A stretch of DNA of 64,000 bases from Halorubrum sp. CSM-61. Lineage in GTDB: Archaea > Halobacteriota > Halobacteria > Halobacteriales > Haloferacaceae. Positions 25,176 to 34,345 of this stretch are shown in pieces. Position numbers and translations under genes: made by a program. The notes beneath the pieces were generated by a model. The model saw only the letters and a program-made list of their open reading frames with translations. It did no database searches and was not told where the DNA came from. The stretch's first letter is position 1, and the number at the start of each line of letters is the position of its first letter. Location: assembly GCF_003781945.1 (NCBI RefSeq), contig NZ_RJJW01000001.1, forward strand, positions 95,142 to 159,141, in the 5' to 3' direction.

Positions 25176-26890
25176 CCGACCGCGACGACGCCGGAGAGGC
25201 CGATTCCGCGGGATCGGTCGACCCAGTTCTCGACCGCTCGAAGGCCGAGTTCGTCGAGCTCGCGGCCGACGCCGAGAGGCCGGTCGTGGTCCGCGCGTCC
25301 GCGTCGCTGGACGCCGACGTGACTCCCCTCGCGGCGTACGCGACGCTGGTTGGCGAGGGGCCGTACGGGTTCCTCTTAGAGTCCGGCGAGAAGGTCGCCT
25401 CCAGCGACCCCGACGGGGCGTTCACCGCCGACGGCGACGCCGACAAACACGCGCGCTACTCGTTCGTCGGCTACGACCCCGAGGCGATCGTCTCGGTCCA
25501 CCCCGACCGGACGGACGTGACGCGATTGGGTCCGGCGGCGGAGTTCGTCGGGAACGAGTCCGGAGGCGATCTGGGCCCCGACGCCGGCGACGCGATCGAC
25601 CGGATCCGCGCGGCGTTCCCGGACGTGAGCCTGCGCGGCTTCCCCGACACGGACCGGCAGATCCTCTCCGGGGGCTTCGTCGGCTTCCTCGCGTACGAGG
25701 CCGTCTACGACCTCTGGCTAGAGGAGGTCGGCGTCGACCGCCCCGAGACCGAGTTCCCGGACGCCGAGTTCGCGTTAACGACCCGGACCGTCGTCTTCGA
25801 CGACAAGGAGGGGACCGTCGAACTCGTCTTCACCCCCGTCGTCGGCGTCGACGACGACCCCGCGGTCGTCTACGACGACCTCGTGAGCGAGGCGGAGCGG
25901 GTCGGCGCCGAGCTCCGCGAGGCCGCGCCGCCGGAACCGGACGGGATCCGCGTGGACGACGAGTCCGCCGACCCCCGCGACGAGTACGAGGAGGCGGTTC
26001 GGACCGCCAAGCGGCACGTCCTCGACGGCGACATCTACCAGGGCGTGATCTCGCGGAGCCGCGAGCTCCGCGGCGAGGTCGACTCGCTGGGGCTGTACGC
26101 GGCGCTCCGCGAGGTGAACCCCTCGCCGTACATGTACGTCCTGCGCCACGACGACCGCAGCATCGTCGGCGCGAGCCCCGAGACGCTGGTGTCGGTGCGG
26201 GGCGACCGGGTCGTCTCGAACCCGATCGCGGGCACCTGTCCCCGCGGGACGAGCCCGGTCGAGGACCGCCGACTCGCGGGCGAGATGCTCGCGGACGGGA
26301 AGGAGCGCGCCGAGCACACGATGTTGGTCGACCTCGCGCGCAACGACGTGCGGCGCGTCTCGGAGGCGGGCTCCGTCCGCGTCGAGGAGTTCATGAACGT
26401 GCTGAAGTACAGCCACGTCCAGCACATCGAGTCGACCGTGACGGGGACGCTTTCGAGCGACGCCGACGCCTTCGACGCGACCCGCGCGACGTTCCCGGCC
26501 GGCACCCTCACGGGCGCGCCGAAGGTGCGCGCGATGGAGATCATCGAGGCGCTGGAGACGACCCCGCGGGAGGCGTACGGCGGCGGCGTCGGCTACTACG
26601 CGTGGACCGGCGACGCCGACTTCGCCATCGTGATCCGGACGGCGACGCTCGACGAGTCGCCGCCGGGCGCGAGCGACCCGGACGAGACCGCGGTGACCGT
26701 CCGCGCCGGCGCGGGGCTCGTCGCCGACTCCGACCCGGCCGCCGAGTACGAGGAGACCGAACAGAAGATGGACGGCGTGTTGACCGCGATCGACCGGATC
26801 CGGGAAGACGGCGGGGGCGACGGCGACCACTCCTCGTCCGCCGACGCCGCGGACGACCCCCTTCCGGCCGGCACGGAGGTCGACGAATGA
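25172..26890 (+). CDS. trpE: Anthranilate synthase component I
   Basis: A 572-residue chorismate-using enzyme. The N-terminal domain has LLESGEK near residue 68, part of the tryptophan feedback site in TrpE proteins. The C-terminal chorismate-binding domain has GDIYQGVISRSREL, NPSPYMYVLR, SNPIAGTCPRG, the RAEHTMLVDLARND stretch and FPAGTLTGAPKVRAME. An acidic tail of about 30 residues follows. It works with TrpG, whose start overlaps its stop by 4 nt. Confidence 0.95.
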   Translation: MTDRDDAGEADSAGSVDPVLDRSKAEFVELAADAERPVVVRASASLDADVTPLAAYATLVGEGPYGFLLESGEKVASSDPDGAFTADGDADKHARYSFVGYDPEAIVSVHPDRTDVTRLGPAAEFVGNESGGDLGPDAGDAIDRIRAAFPDVSLRGFPDTDRQILSGGFVGFLAYEAVYDLWLEEVGVDRPETEFPDAEFALTTRTVVFDDKEGTVELVFTPVVGVDDDPAVVYDDLVSEAERVGAELREAAPPEPDGIRVDDESADPRDEYEEAVRTAKRHVLDGDIYQGVISRSRELRGEVDSLGLYAALREVNPSPYMYVLRHDDRSIVGASPETLVSVRGDRVVSNPIAGTCPRGTSPVEDRRLAGEMLADGKERAEHTMLVDLARNDVRRVSEAGSVRVEEFMNVLKYSHVQHIESTVTGTLSSDADAFDATRATFPAGTLTGAPKVRAMEIIEALETTPREAYGGGVGYYAWTGDADFAIVIRTATLDESPPGASDPDETAVTVRAGAGLVADSDPAAEYEETEQKMDGVLTAIDRIREDGGGDGDHSSSADAADDPLPAGTEVDE

Positions 26891-27495
26891 GGGTCGTCGT
26901 CGTCGACAACTTCGACTCGTTCACGTACAACCTCGTCGAGTACGTCTCCGACCAGCCGCTCGGCGGCGAAGGGGCGGACATCGAGGAGATCGACGTCGAG
27001 GTGTTCAAGAACACCGCGTCGCTGGCGGAGATCCGGGACGCCGACCCCGACGCGATCCTCGTCAGCCCCGGCCCCGGCCACCCGAAGAACGAGCGCGACG
27101 TGGGCGTGACGATGCCGGTGTTGCGGAACCTCTCCCCCGAGGTGCCGACGCTCGGCGTCTGTCTCGGCCTCGAGGCCGCCGTCTACGAGTACGGCGGGAC
27201 GGTCGGCCACGCCCCCGAACCGATCCACGGCAAGGCGTTCCCCGTCGACCACGGCGGCGAGGGGGTGTTCGCCGGGCTCGATCAGGGGTTCCGCGCCGGG
27301 CGCTACCACTCGCTGGTCGCCACCGAGGTCCCCGACGGCTTCGAGGTGACCGCGACCACGGACCACGAGGGCGAGGCGATCGTGATGGGGATCCGCCACC
27401 GCGAGCACCCGATCGAGGCGGTGCAGTTCCACCCGGAGAGCGTGCTGACCGCGGCGGGCCACGACCTGATCTCGAACTTCCTCGCGTCGGTTTGA
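26887..27495 (+). CDS. trpG: Anthranilate synthase glutamine amidotransferase component
   Basis: A 202-residue class I glutaminase that supplies ammonia to TrpE. The nucleophile Cys is in LGVCLGLEAA and the His/Glu pair is in VQFHPESVLT. The two residues usually His-Gln after CLG are Leu-Glu here, while the triad itself is complete. The DNFDSFTYNLVEY start and the SPGPGHPKN oxyanion strand are typical. It is last gene of the overlapping trpDFEG operon. Confidence 0.93.
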   Translation: MRVVVVDNFDSFTYNLVEYVSDQPLGGEGADIEEIDVEVFKNTASLAEIRDADPDAILVSPGPGHPKNERDVGVTMPVLRNLSPEVPTLGVCLGLEAAVYEYGGTVGHAPEPIHGKAFPVDHGGEGVFAGLDQGFRAGRYHSLVATEVPDGFEVTATTDHEGEAIVMGIRHREHPIEAVQFHPESVLTAAGHDLISNFLASV

Positions 27496-27526
27496 ACGGG
27501 GGCGCGCCGCCGCTCCGTCCCCGGCG

Positions 27527-28219
27527 TCACTCCGACTCGTCGTTCCCCACGGCGTCCGCGCCGCTGGGCAGTTTGTCGGTCCCGTCCGAGTCGTCCGCCA
27601 CCCGTCCCTCTCCGTCCTCCGCGTCCTCCGCGTCTCGCCCCGCGAGCCCGACGAGGTGGCCGATCTCGGGGAGGATCACCTCGTCGACGCCGAGGCGGAC
27701 CGCGTTCTCGGAGCCGGGCAGACAGAAGACGGGCGTGGCGGAGACGACGCCCGCGATCGCCCGCGTGCCGACCGTGCGCGTCCCGATCTCCTCGTAGGAG
27801 AGCCGGCGGAACAGCTCGCCGAATCCCGGGAGCGTCTTGGCGAACACGCCCCTCACGGCCTCGGGAGTCACGTCGTCGGGCGTCACCCCCGTTCCGCCGG
27901 TGGTCACGACCGCGTCGGTGTCCTTCCGGCGCGCGAGCCGGTCGACGGTTCCCTGCACGCTGTCGTACTCGTCGGGGACGAGCTCGCGGACGGCGACCTC
28001 GTGGCCGGCCTCTTCGAACGCCGAGACGAGGTACTCGCCGGAGGGGTCGTCGTCCAGCGACCGCGAGGAGGACACCGTCACGACGCCGAAGGCGACGGAA
28101 TCGACGTCGTGATCGTGGTGGTCGTGGTGGTCGTGGTGATCGTGAGTGCCGTGAGTGCCGTCGTCGTGGTCGGGATCGTCGTGGTGACCGTGATGGTGAT
28201 CGCTGCCGTCGTCGCTCAT
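27527..28219 (-). CDS. moaB: Molybdopterin biosynthesis protein MoaB with His/Asp-rich N-terminal tail
   Basis: A 230-residue protein. The MoaB/MogA fold (about 42-195) adenylates molybdopterin before metal insertion. Signatures are VVTTGGTGVTPDDVTPEA and PVFCLPGSENAVRLG. Residues 8-38 are almost entirely His, Asp and Gly (HHHGHHDD, HDHHDHHDHHDHD), a likely metal-binding extension not needed by the family. The C-terminal tail is acidic. It is convergent with trpG (32 nt). A GTTTTGAC box lies about 29 nt upstream of the ATG. Confidence 0.9.
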   Translation of the reverse strand: MSDDGSDHHHGHHDDPDHDDGTHGTHDHHDHHDHHDHDVDSVAFGVVTVSSSRSLDDDPSGEYLVSAFEEAGHEVAVRELVPDEYDSVQGTVDRLARRKDTDAVVTTGGTGVTPDDVTPEAVRGVFAKTLPGFGELFRRLSYEEIGTRTVGTRAIAGVVSATPVFCLPGSENAVRLGVDEVILPEIGHLVGLAGRDAEDAEDGEGRVADDSDGTDKLPSGADAVGNDESE

Positions 28220-28293
28220 GGCCGATCGTTCGGCGGGGACGGTCAAAACACCCGGCGGTCTCGGCGAGTAGGCGGGACTGTAGGGTCGGCGCG

Positions 28294-28710
28294 CTAGGGC
28301 CAGTCGTCGCGCGAGGTGTCTTGGGTGGATTCGGCCTCGGACTCGCCGCTCGCGAGGGTCCAGCCCGCGGCGTCGGCCGCGTCCTCGACGTGGAGGAACT
28401 CCCAGCCGGTCGCCTCGGCGAGCGCCTCGTCGTCCTCGTCGACGCCGACGAACACGTGTCGATCCGTGTCGAACTGCTGGGCGATGTTCTCTAAGCTCTC
28501 CTCGACGCCGCGCGGTCCCGAGAAGAAGTCCTGCCGCACGCGGTGCTTGCGGGTGAAGTTCGTGACGACGTAGGTCGGCTTCTCGCTGACGACGCCGACG
28601 TACTCCGTCCACTGTCGGGCGTTGTTGAACACGTCGTTGGGGTCCGCGAGGGCCTTCAACGCCTCCAGCTCGAACGCCAGCGTCATGTCGGTAGATCCGC
28701 CACTGTCCAT
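28294..28710 (-). CDS. Haloarchaeal conserved protein (DUF7124-like)
   Basis: A 138-residue acidic soluble protein: LAFELEALKALADPNDVFNNARQW, then YVGVVSEKPTYVVTNFTRKHRVRQDFFSGPRG, then a segment HVFVGVDEDDEALAEATGWEFLHVEDAA. It looks like an alpha/beta domain with a disordered Ser/Glu tail. The likely start is ATG at 28710, with an alternative at 28686. I recognise it as a haloarchaeal conserved family only; no function is known. Confidence 0.6.
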   Translation of the reverse strand: MDSGGSTDMTLAFELEALKALADPNDVFNNARQWTEYVGVVSEKPTYVVTNFTRKHRVRQDFFSGPRGVEESLENIAQQFDTDRHVFVGVDEDDEALAEATGWEFLHVEDAADAAGWTLASGESEAESTQDTSRDDWP

Positions 28711-28834
28711 GGATCGGTGTTCTCGCGGCGGGCGAAAACAACTTCGCTTCCGCGACCGCCCGCGTTCCGCGGAAAACGGGCGGCGAGCGAGACGACGGCT
28801 CCGCGACCACCAGATACCTCACCGAATCCCCGAC

Positions 28835-29050
28835 TCAGCGCGCGCGGACCTCGTAGTAGTCGGTGAACTTCACCACGTCGCCGTCGTCGAGGTCGTCGGC
28901 CTCCGGCGCCGTCCGCGGTCGCCCGGCGAGCTCGCGGACTGTCACCTGCGTCTCCTCGCCGAGCTCGTCGTAGTGGCGGACCCGTGCGTCCGCCGGAATG
29001 ATACCCGTTCGTCGGAGCCGCATCCGTCTGTTCGACTCTCGGAGTGACAT
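28835..29050 (-). CDS. Small conserved haloarchaeal protein, unknown
   Basis: A 71-residue protein. It begins with a basic segment (MSLRESNRRMRLRRTGIIPADA), then an acidic middle and YYEVRAR at the end, probably a small beta domain. The ATG at 29050 is favoured over an upstream one at 29107 because GTTTATC at 29075-29081 sits 28 nt upstream, which implies a leaderless mRNA. No family is assigned. Confidence 0.55.
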   Translation of the reverse strand: MSLRESNRRMRLRRTGIIPADARVRHYDELGEETQVTVRELAGRPRTAPEADDLDDGDVVKFTDYYEVRAR

Positions 29051-29183
29051 ACGGTAACATACACCATTATTCGTGATAAACTTGTCGCCGGTGGGTGTCT
29101 CGAGCACGGCGGATCGCGGTCACAAGTCGTCGAGAAGAACGCTGCCGGCCGAGACAAGGGGAGCGGGGAGCGTCGAGGGACGG

Positions 29184-30425
29184 CTACTGCTGTTCGGTCG
29201 CGGCCGCGAGGTCGTCGACGGAGAAGCCGGGCTCCATCAGGAGGTCCGTCTGGTCGCTCACGTCGCGGCCCTCGCGCATCAGCTGTTTGAACGCCGACTG
29301 CGGCGAGAGGTCGCCGATGAGCACGCCGCCGACGACCTTGCCGTCCTTCAGCGCGACGCGACGCCATTCGCCTTCGGCCGTGGTCGCCTCGACCGACTCG
29401 TCGCCGATCGTCGGGTGGCCGAAGGAGAGGAACGGGAAGTCGAAGTGGGTGATCGAGTACGAGGAGACCCACTCGAACTCGTCGCTGCCGTACTCGAGCA
29501 TGTTGCGGGCGGCGATCGTCCCCTGCTCTTTGGCCGACCCCCACGAGCCGTTCTTCGCCTGCTCGCCGAGGACCAGGTCGTTGAACGTGGTGATGTCGCC
29601 CGCGGCGTACACGTTGTCGACGGTGGTGCGCATGAACTCGTCGACGACGATCCCGTTCTCCGTCTCGATCGACGTGTCCTCGACGAGCTCGGTGTTGAAG
29701 TTCAGCCCGATGGCGACGCCCGCGAAGTCGCACTCGTAGCGCTCGCCGTTCGGGTCGACCGCGGCCTCGACGTGGCCGTCGTCGTCGACCTCGAAGTGAT
29801 CGACGCCGGAGTCGAAGACGGGATCGACGCCGCGCTCGCGCATCGCCTCGTGCATGATCTCCGCGCCCTCCTCGGAGAGCGCGTAGCGCCACCAGGCGTC
29901 GCCGCGCATCAGGTACTTCGCCTCGACGTCCTGCGCGCCGCAGATGGCCGCGAAGTCGATCCCCAAGAGGCCGGCCCCGACGATGACGGCCCGTTCGGCG
30001 TCCTCGACGCTCTCCTTGATGTTGCGGGCGTCTTGGAACGTCCAGAAGTGGTGAATCCCGTCGGCGTCGGAGTTGTCGACCGGGAGCTGCTGCGGGGTGC
30101 CACCGACCGCGAGGAGGAGGGAGTCGTACTCGAACGTCTCCCCCTCGTGGGTGTGGACCGCGTCGTTCGCGACGTCGATGTCGACGACGACCGTGTTGAG
30201 CCGGAGGTCGACGTCGTGGTCGTCGTACCACGATTCCTGATGGATCGAGATCGGGGCCTCGGGGAGCTTCCCCTTCGCGTACTCCTTGATCAGGATCCGG
30301 TTGTAGAGGGACTCACCCTCGTCCGTGAGAACCGTGATCTCGGCGTCGGGGGCTTCCTGGCGGAGCGTCTCGGCCGCCGACGCGCCCGCGATACCGTCAC
30401 CGATGATCACGTACGAATCGCTCAT
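29184..30425 (-). CDS. FAD-dependent NAD(P)H oxidoreductase (rubredoxin/nitrite-reductase-like)
   Basis: A 413-residue flavoprotein. The FAD motif is YVIIGDGIAGASAAETLR at 5-22. The NAD motif is RAVIVGAGLLGIDFAAICG near 142-160. The second FAD motif NVYAAGDITTFNDLV precedes the C-terminal domain. The redox CxxC of disulphide reductases is absent, so it belongs to the ferredoxin/rubredoxin/nitrite reductase-like branch that moves electrons between NAD(P)H and a small carrier. It is monocistronic, with ACATTAACC about 25 nt upstream. Confidence 0.82.
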   Translation of the reverse strand: MSDSYVIIGDGIAGASAAETLRQEAPDAEITVLTDEGESLYNRILIKEYAKGKLPEAPISIHQESWYDDHDVDLRLNTVVVDIDVANDAVHTHEGETFEYDSLLLAVGGTPQQLPVDNSDADGIHHFWTFQDARNIKESVEDAERAVIVGAGLLGIDFAAICGAQDVEAKYLMRGDAWWRYALSEEGAEIMHEAMRERGVDPVFDSGVDHFEVDDDGHVEAAVDPNGERYECDFAGVAIGLNFNTELVEDTSIETENGIVVDEFMRTTVDNVYAAGDITTFNDLVLGEQAKNGSWGSAKEQGTIAARNMLEYGSDEFEWVSSYSITHFDFPFLSFGHPTIGDESVEATTAEGEWRRVALKDGKVVGGVLIGDLSPQSAFKQLMREGRDVSDQTDLLMEPGFSVDDLAAATEQQ

Positions 30426-30599
30426 ACGCGGGCGTTCGGATTCATGGTTAATGTGGGTTGTCATCCGCGTGCGAAGCCGTGCTACACTCCCGCAAAGCCG
30501 GGTCGAGGACGCGATCGACGACCGATCCGCGCGAGCCCGAGGGATCGAGAAGCGCTCGCCTCGCCACAGATTCAAGGTCGTCGCCACCCAACCGACCCC

Positions 30600-31196
30600 A
30601 TGAAGATCCGGCAGAACATCCGCCACTGGGCCGCCAAGAAGGCGTTGACGACGCCGGTCGTCGGCGACGTGGCGAACGACAAGCTCGTCGACCTCCACAC
30701 GAGCATCTTCCTCAACAAGGCCGACGAGGACCGCCGCGAGGAGCGCCGCGACCACCTCGACAGCTTCTTCGACGCGACGATGGACGCCTACGTCGCCGCC
30801 CTGGAAGCCGGCTTTCCGGAGGCGGAGGCCCGCGAGATCACCCACGTGCAGGCCAACTTCGACTTCTTCAATCACGGCTGGACGGAGATGATGGAGATCC
30901 CGGGCGACGAGCTGGAACAGCACTACCGCCGCTACGAGTCCTTCTTCGGCGAACACGGGATCACGATCGACGACCCGCTCGGCGAGTTCGTCCCCGCGGG
31001 AGGCGTCGTCGAGGCCCCCGAAACGCCCGAGAAGCTTGAGACGCCGGAGTACGAGAACGCGCGGGCCGGCTTCGCCGACGACGTGTACGTCGAGACCGAC
31101 GACGGGGAGACGGTCGCCGGCGGCGACCGGGAGGAGCCGGACGAGGTCGACCCGTCCGCCGCGCCGGGGCTCGACGACGACGAGGCGAGCGCCTGA
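30600..31196 (+). CDS. DUF6149-like haloarchaeal protein
   Basis: A 198-residue soluble acidic protein. It begins MKIRQNIRHWAAKKALTTPVVGDVAN, followed by a helical body (LHTSIFLNKADEDRREERRDHLDSFFD) and HVQANFDFFNHGWTEMMEIP. An intrinsically disordered acidic tail runs from about residue 130. It is divergent from the FAD oxidoreductase. I recognise it as a haloarchaea-restricted family; function unknown. Confidence 0.62.
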   Translation: MKIRQNIRHWAAKKALTTPVVGDVANDKLVDLHTSIFLNKADEDRREERRDHLDSFFDATMDAYVAALEAGFPEAEAREITHVQANFDFFNHGWTEMMEIPGDELEQHYRRYESFFGEHGITIDDPLGEFVPAGGVVEAPETPEKLETPEYENARAGFADDVYVETDDGETVAGGDREEPDEVDPSAAPGLDDDEASA

Positions 31197-31250
31197 TCGG
31201 GAGTCCGCGGGCCGGACACGGACCGGTCGCGTTCGGACTCGCCGGCCACG

Positions 31251-31256
31251 TTTATA
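31251..31256 (+). promoter_or_regulatory. TATA box (TTTATA) of the AI-2E-type permease gene
   Basis: TTTATA centred 27 nt upstream of the ATG at 31280 gives a textbook leaderless haloarchaeal promoter. Confidence 0.65.
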
Positions 31257-31279
31257 CGTCGACGGCGCGACCGGCCGAC

Positions 31280-32320
31280 ATGAACCGCGGGCAATCGTTC
31301 CTGCTCCTCCTCATCGGCTCGGTCGCGCTCCTGACGCTCTTCGTCATCAGTCCGTTCGTCGAGTACGTCATCGCCTCCGCGATCCTCGCGTACGTCCTCT
31401 ACCCGTTCCACGTGCGGCTCTCGCGGCGGTTCCGGGGGGTGCTCTCCGACCGGCTCCGCGAGTCGCTGTCGCGCCGAGTGGGCAATATGCTGTCCGCGCT
31501 CTTTTTAATCCTCTCGTCGATCGTCGCCGTCATCCTCCCGCTCGGGTACATCTCGTGGGTGTTCGTCCGCGACCTCACGGAGATCGCGCGGGGCGACTCC
31601 GACGTCGACGTCGCGGCCATCGAGGCGGAGATCGCGGCGCTCACCGGCGAACAGGTCGAGGTCGGCGAGGTTCTCGCGACGGCCGGGCAGGCGATCGCCA
31701 ACACGCTGTTCGGCGGCGTCGGGGGGATCGTCACCACCGCGATCCGCGCGTCGGTCGGGCTCTCGCTGGCGCTGTTCTTAGTCTACTACACCCTGCTCGA
31801 CGGGCCGGCGTTCGTGAAGTGGATCCGCCAGACGAGCCCGCTCCCGTCGAACGTCACCGCGGACCTCGTCGACCGCGTCGACGCGATGACCCGCGGGGTC
31901 GTGATCGGTCACATCGTCGTGGCGCTGTTACAGGCGCTGGTCGCGGGCGTCGGGCTCTGGGCGGTCGGGATCCCCAACGTCGTCTTCTGGACGTTCGTGA
32001 TGGCGGTGTTGGCGCTGTTGCCGCTGATCGGGGCGTTCTTCGTCTGGGGGCCGGCGGCGGCGTACCTCGTCGCGGTCGACCAGGTGACCGCGGGGGTGTT
32101 GCTCGCGCTGTACGGCGTGTTCGTGGTCGCGATGGTGGACAACTACGCGCGCCCGATCGTCATCGACCAGCAGGCGCACCTGAACCCGGCGGTGATCCTC
32201 CTCGGGGTGTTCGGGGGGATCTACTCCGTCGGGTTCACCGGGCTGTTCGTCGGTCCCATCGTCATCGGAGTGCTCGCGGCCACGCTGGAGACGTTCCGGG
32301 AGGACTACGACGTGATCTGA
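31280..32320 (+). CDS. AI-2E family transporter (PerM-like permease)
   Basis: A 346-residue polytopic membrane protein. The pattern is typical of the AI-2E/PerM family: a first hydrophobic pair, a charged loop (RFRGVLSDRLRESLSRRVGN), a soluble helical loop at about 108-130, then YYTLLDGPAFVKWIRQTSPLP and the conserved late helices with PLIGAFFVWGPAAAYL and HLNPAVILLGVFGGI. Members export small molecules or act as ion exchangers; the substrate cannot be inferred. The gene is monocistronic. Confidence 0.82.
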   Translation: MNRGQSFLLLLIGSVALLTLFVISPFVEYVIASAILAYVLYPFHVRLSRRFRGVLSDRLRESLSRRVGNMLSALFLILSSIVAVILPLGYISWVFVRDLTEIARGDSDVDVAAIEAEIAALTGEQVEVGEVLATAGQAIANTLFGGVGGIVTTAIRASVGLSLALFLVYYTLLDGPAFVKWIRQTSPLPSNVTADLVDRVDAMTRGVVIGHIVVALLQALVAGVGLWAVGIPNVVFWTFVMAVLALLPLIGAFFVWGPAAAYLVAVDQVTAGVLLALYGVFVVAMVDNYARPIVIDQQAHLNPAVILLGVFGGIYSVGFTGLFVGPIVIGVLAATLETFREDYDVI

Positions 32321-32382
32321 CTCGACGGCGCCGAGCGGCGCGCTGAGGGCCTTTTAAGCCGCTCGCGCGCGTACCGTCAGGC

Positions 32383-32916
32383 ATGACCCCCTCAGCCGCT
32401 GCGCGCCCCTCCAACGGTCGCGACGCCCTCCTCCTCGTCGCCGCCGCGGTCGCGGTCAACCTGATCGGCGCGCTCGGCGTCCCCTTCACCGCCACCGAGA
32501 GCGCGTGGTTCGCCGGGCTCAATCTCCCCGCTTACTACCCGCCGAGCTGGGCGTTCGGCGTCGTGTGGCCGGTCCTGTACGCGCTGATCGGCGCCGCGGC
32601 CGCGCTCGTCTACCTCGGCGGCCGCGAGGGTGACGGACGCGCCGGCGGGTCGGGACGGCTCGCCCGCGCCGCCCGGGTCGCGCTCGGGCTGTTCGCCGTC
32701 CAGCTCGCCGTCAACGTCGCGTGGTCGCCCGTCTTCTGGGGCCTCGAACGCGCCGACCTCGGGCTCGTCGTCCTCGGGATCCTGCTCCCGCTCGTCGTCG
32801 CGACGATCGCCGCGTTCGACCGGGTCGACCGGCGGGCCGCCCTCCTGCTCGTCCCGTACCTCGCGTGGGTCTGCTTCGCGACCGCGCTCAACTACGGGAT
32901 CTGGGCGCTGAACTGA
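32383..32916 (+). CDS. tspO: TspO/MBR family membrane protein
   Basis: A 177-residue five-helix membrane protein. Conserved TspO elements are LPAYYPPSWAFGVVWPVLYALIG, LAVNVAWSPVFWGLERADLG and PYLAWVCFATALNYGIWALN. The family binds tetrapyrroles and related ligands and often responds to light or oxygen. A loop between helices 2 and 3 carries Gly/Arg-rich filler. TTTTAAG at 32352-32358 lies 28 nt upstream of the start. The sequence is complete. Confidence 0.9.
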   Translation: MTPSAAARPSNGRDALLLVAAAVAVNLIGALGVPFTATESAWFAGLNLPAYYPPSWAFGVVWPVLYALIGAAAALVYLGGREGDGRAGGSGRLARAARVALGLFAVQLAVNVAWSPVFWGLERADLGLVVLGILLPLVVATIAAFDRVDRRAALLLVPYLAWVCFATALNYGIWALN

Positions 32917-32947
32917 CGGCGGGGCTCCGCGGCGAGCGGAGGTCCGG

Positions 32948-33556
32948 CTACTCCTCGCCCTCCCCGAGGCGCGCCGCGACGAACTCCCGTTCCACCGGGT
33001 CGAGCTTGCGGTCGGCGTCGCGGAAGGCGCGGAGTCCCGCGCGGTATCGCTCCTCCCCGATATCGCTCCCCGCCGCCGGCTCGTCCGCCGGGCGCTCGAG
33101 CTCCAGCTCGGCGATGCCGGTCTCCTCGCCCGTGTACGCGAAGCCGCACTTCGAGAGCGCCGCGTAGGCGAACGGGTTGTTGACCGCGATCCGCACCCGG
33201 TCGTACCCGTCGGCCGCGAGCCGGGAGACGGTCCGGTCGATCAGCCGCGGGCCGAGCCCCTCCCCGCGACGCGCGGCGTGAACGGTGACGTACCGGAGAC
33301 GACAGCGGTCGGAGTCGGTCCGGTCCGGCGAGAAGGAGACCGCCGCGACCACGTCGTCGTCGAACTCGCTCGCGTCCACGGTCGGCGGGAGGGGATCGTC
33401 CGGCTCCCACTCGGGGACCGCCGGCGAGCCGTCGGGAGTCCGCATCACCGCCTTGCCCGGCGCGCCGACGACGAACTTGCCGGCGTACGCGAACGCTCGG
33501 TAGTCGAGCCGCAGCGTCGCCCCCGAGCCCGGGCCGCCGAGGAACGCGTACTCCAT
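32948..33556 (-). CDS. GNAT-family N-acetyltransferase
   Basis: A 202-residue protein. The GNAT core is seen as a strand RLRYVTVHAARRGEGLGPRLIDRTV, i.e. the acetyl-CoA binding R/Q-x-x-G-x-G/A loop, followed by RIAVNNPFAYAALSKCGFAYTGEE. The last 45 residues are charged and helical. The acceptor substrate is unknown. It is convergent with tspO (gap 31 nt) and divergent from the next methyltransferase gene. Confidence 0.8.
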   Translation of the reverse strand: MEYAFLGGPGSGATLRLDYRAFAYAGKFVVGAPGKAVMRTPDGSPAVPEWEPDDPLPPTVDASEFDDDVVAAVSFSPDRTDSDRCRLRYVTVHAARRGEGLGPRLIDRTVSRLAADGYDRVRIAVNNPFAYAALSKCGFAYTGEETGIAELELERPADEPAAGSDIGEERYRAGLRAFRDADRKLDPVEREFVAARLGEGEE

Positions 33557-33639
33557 GGCGGGCGGTACGGCGCGCCGAGGTAAATGACCGGGGGCTCCGC
33601 GCTGCCGGTTTTTAAGTTCCGTCGCCGCCGATCGCCGCC

Positions 33640-34215
33640 ATGTACGGCCTCGGCGACGTTCGCTTCTTCGACCGGATCGCGCCGCTGTACGACCGCGTCA
33701 TGCCGCCGGCCGACGGCGAGGCGCTGGCCGCGGGGCTCGACCACGCGACCCGCCCGATCGACCGACTGCTCGACGTGGGAGGCGGCTCCGGGCGCGCCGC
33801 TGCCGCGCTGACCGGCCCGGAGATCACCGTCGTCGACGCCTCGCTGGGGATGCTGGCGCGCGCTCGGGAGCACCGCGATCTCTCGGGCGTCGCCGGGGAC
33901 GCGGGGCGACTGCCGTTCCGCGACGGGTCGGTCGACGCCGCGACGGTCGTCGACGCGTTCCACCACCTCTCGGACCAGGCGGCCGCCATCGAGGAGGCCG
34001 CGCGCGTGCTCGCTCCCGGCGGCGCGCTCGTGGTCCGGGAGTTCGACCCGACCCACCCACTGGGGAGGGCCCTCGCCGCGAGCGAGCACGCGATCGGAAT
34101 GGAGTCGCGGTTCCGCACGCCCGCGGACCTCGCCGCCGACCTCGCCGAGGCGGGGTTCGACCCGCGGATCGCCGACCGCGGGTTCGCCTACACGGTCGTC
34201 GGCGTGCGGGAGTGA
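33640..34215 (+). CDS. Class I SAM-dependent methyltransferase (UbiE-like)
   Basis: A 191-residue compact methyltransferase. Motif I is LLDVGGGSGRAAAAL, motif II ITVVDASLGMLARAREH, and the post-motif is LPFRDGSVDAATVVDAFHHL. ARVLAPGGALVVREFD follows. These match small UbiE/Methyltransf_11 proteins. Some archaeal members act on menaquinone or other lipids, but the substrate is not defined here. TTTTTAAG at 33609-33616 lies 27 nt upstream. Confidence 0.82.
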   Translation: MYGLGDVRFFDRIAPLYDRVMPPADGEALAAGLDHATRPIDRLLDVGGGSGRAAAALTGPEITVVDASLGMLARAREHRDLSGVAGDAGRLPFRDGSVDAATVVDAFHHLSDQAAAIEEAARVLAPGGALVVREFDPTHPLGRALAASEHAIGMESRFRTPADLAADLAEAGFDPRIADRGFAYTVVGVRE

Positions 34216-34345
34216 ACGTCGACGAGCGGTCGGCCTCGCAAATCTGTCCGGTGACGGGGACGCCGACGCGACTCGCGTCGGAGCCGACGGTAACACGGGC
34301 CTCGAGTAACAGGGTTATCGGGACCCCGCCGCAATCGGCGATCGA

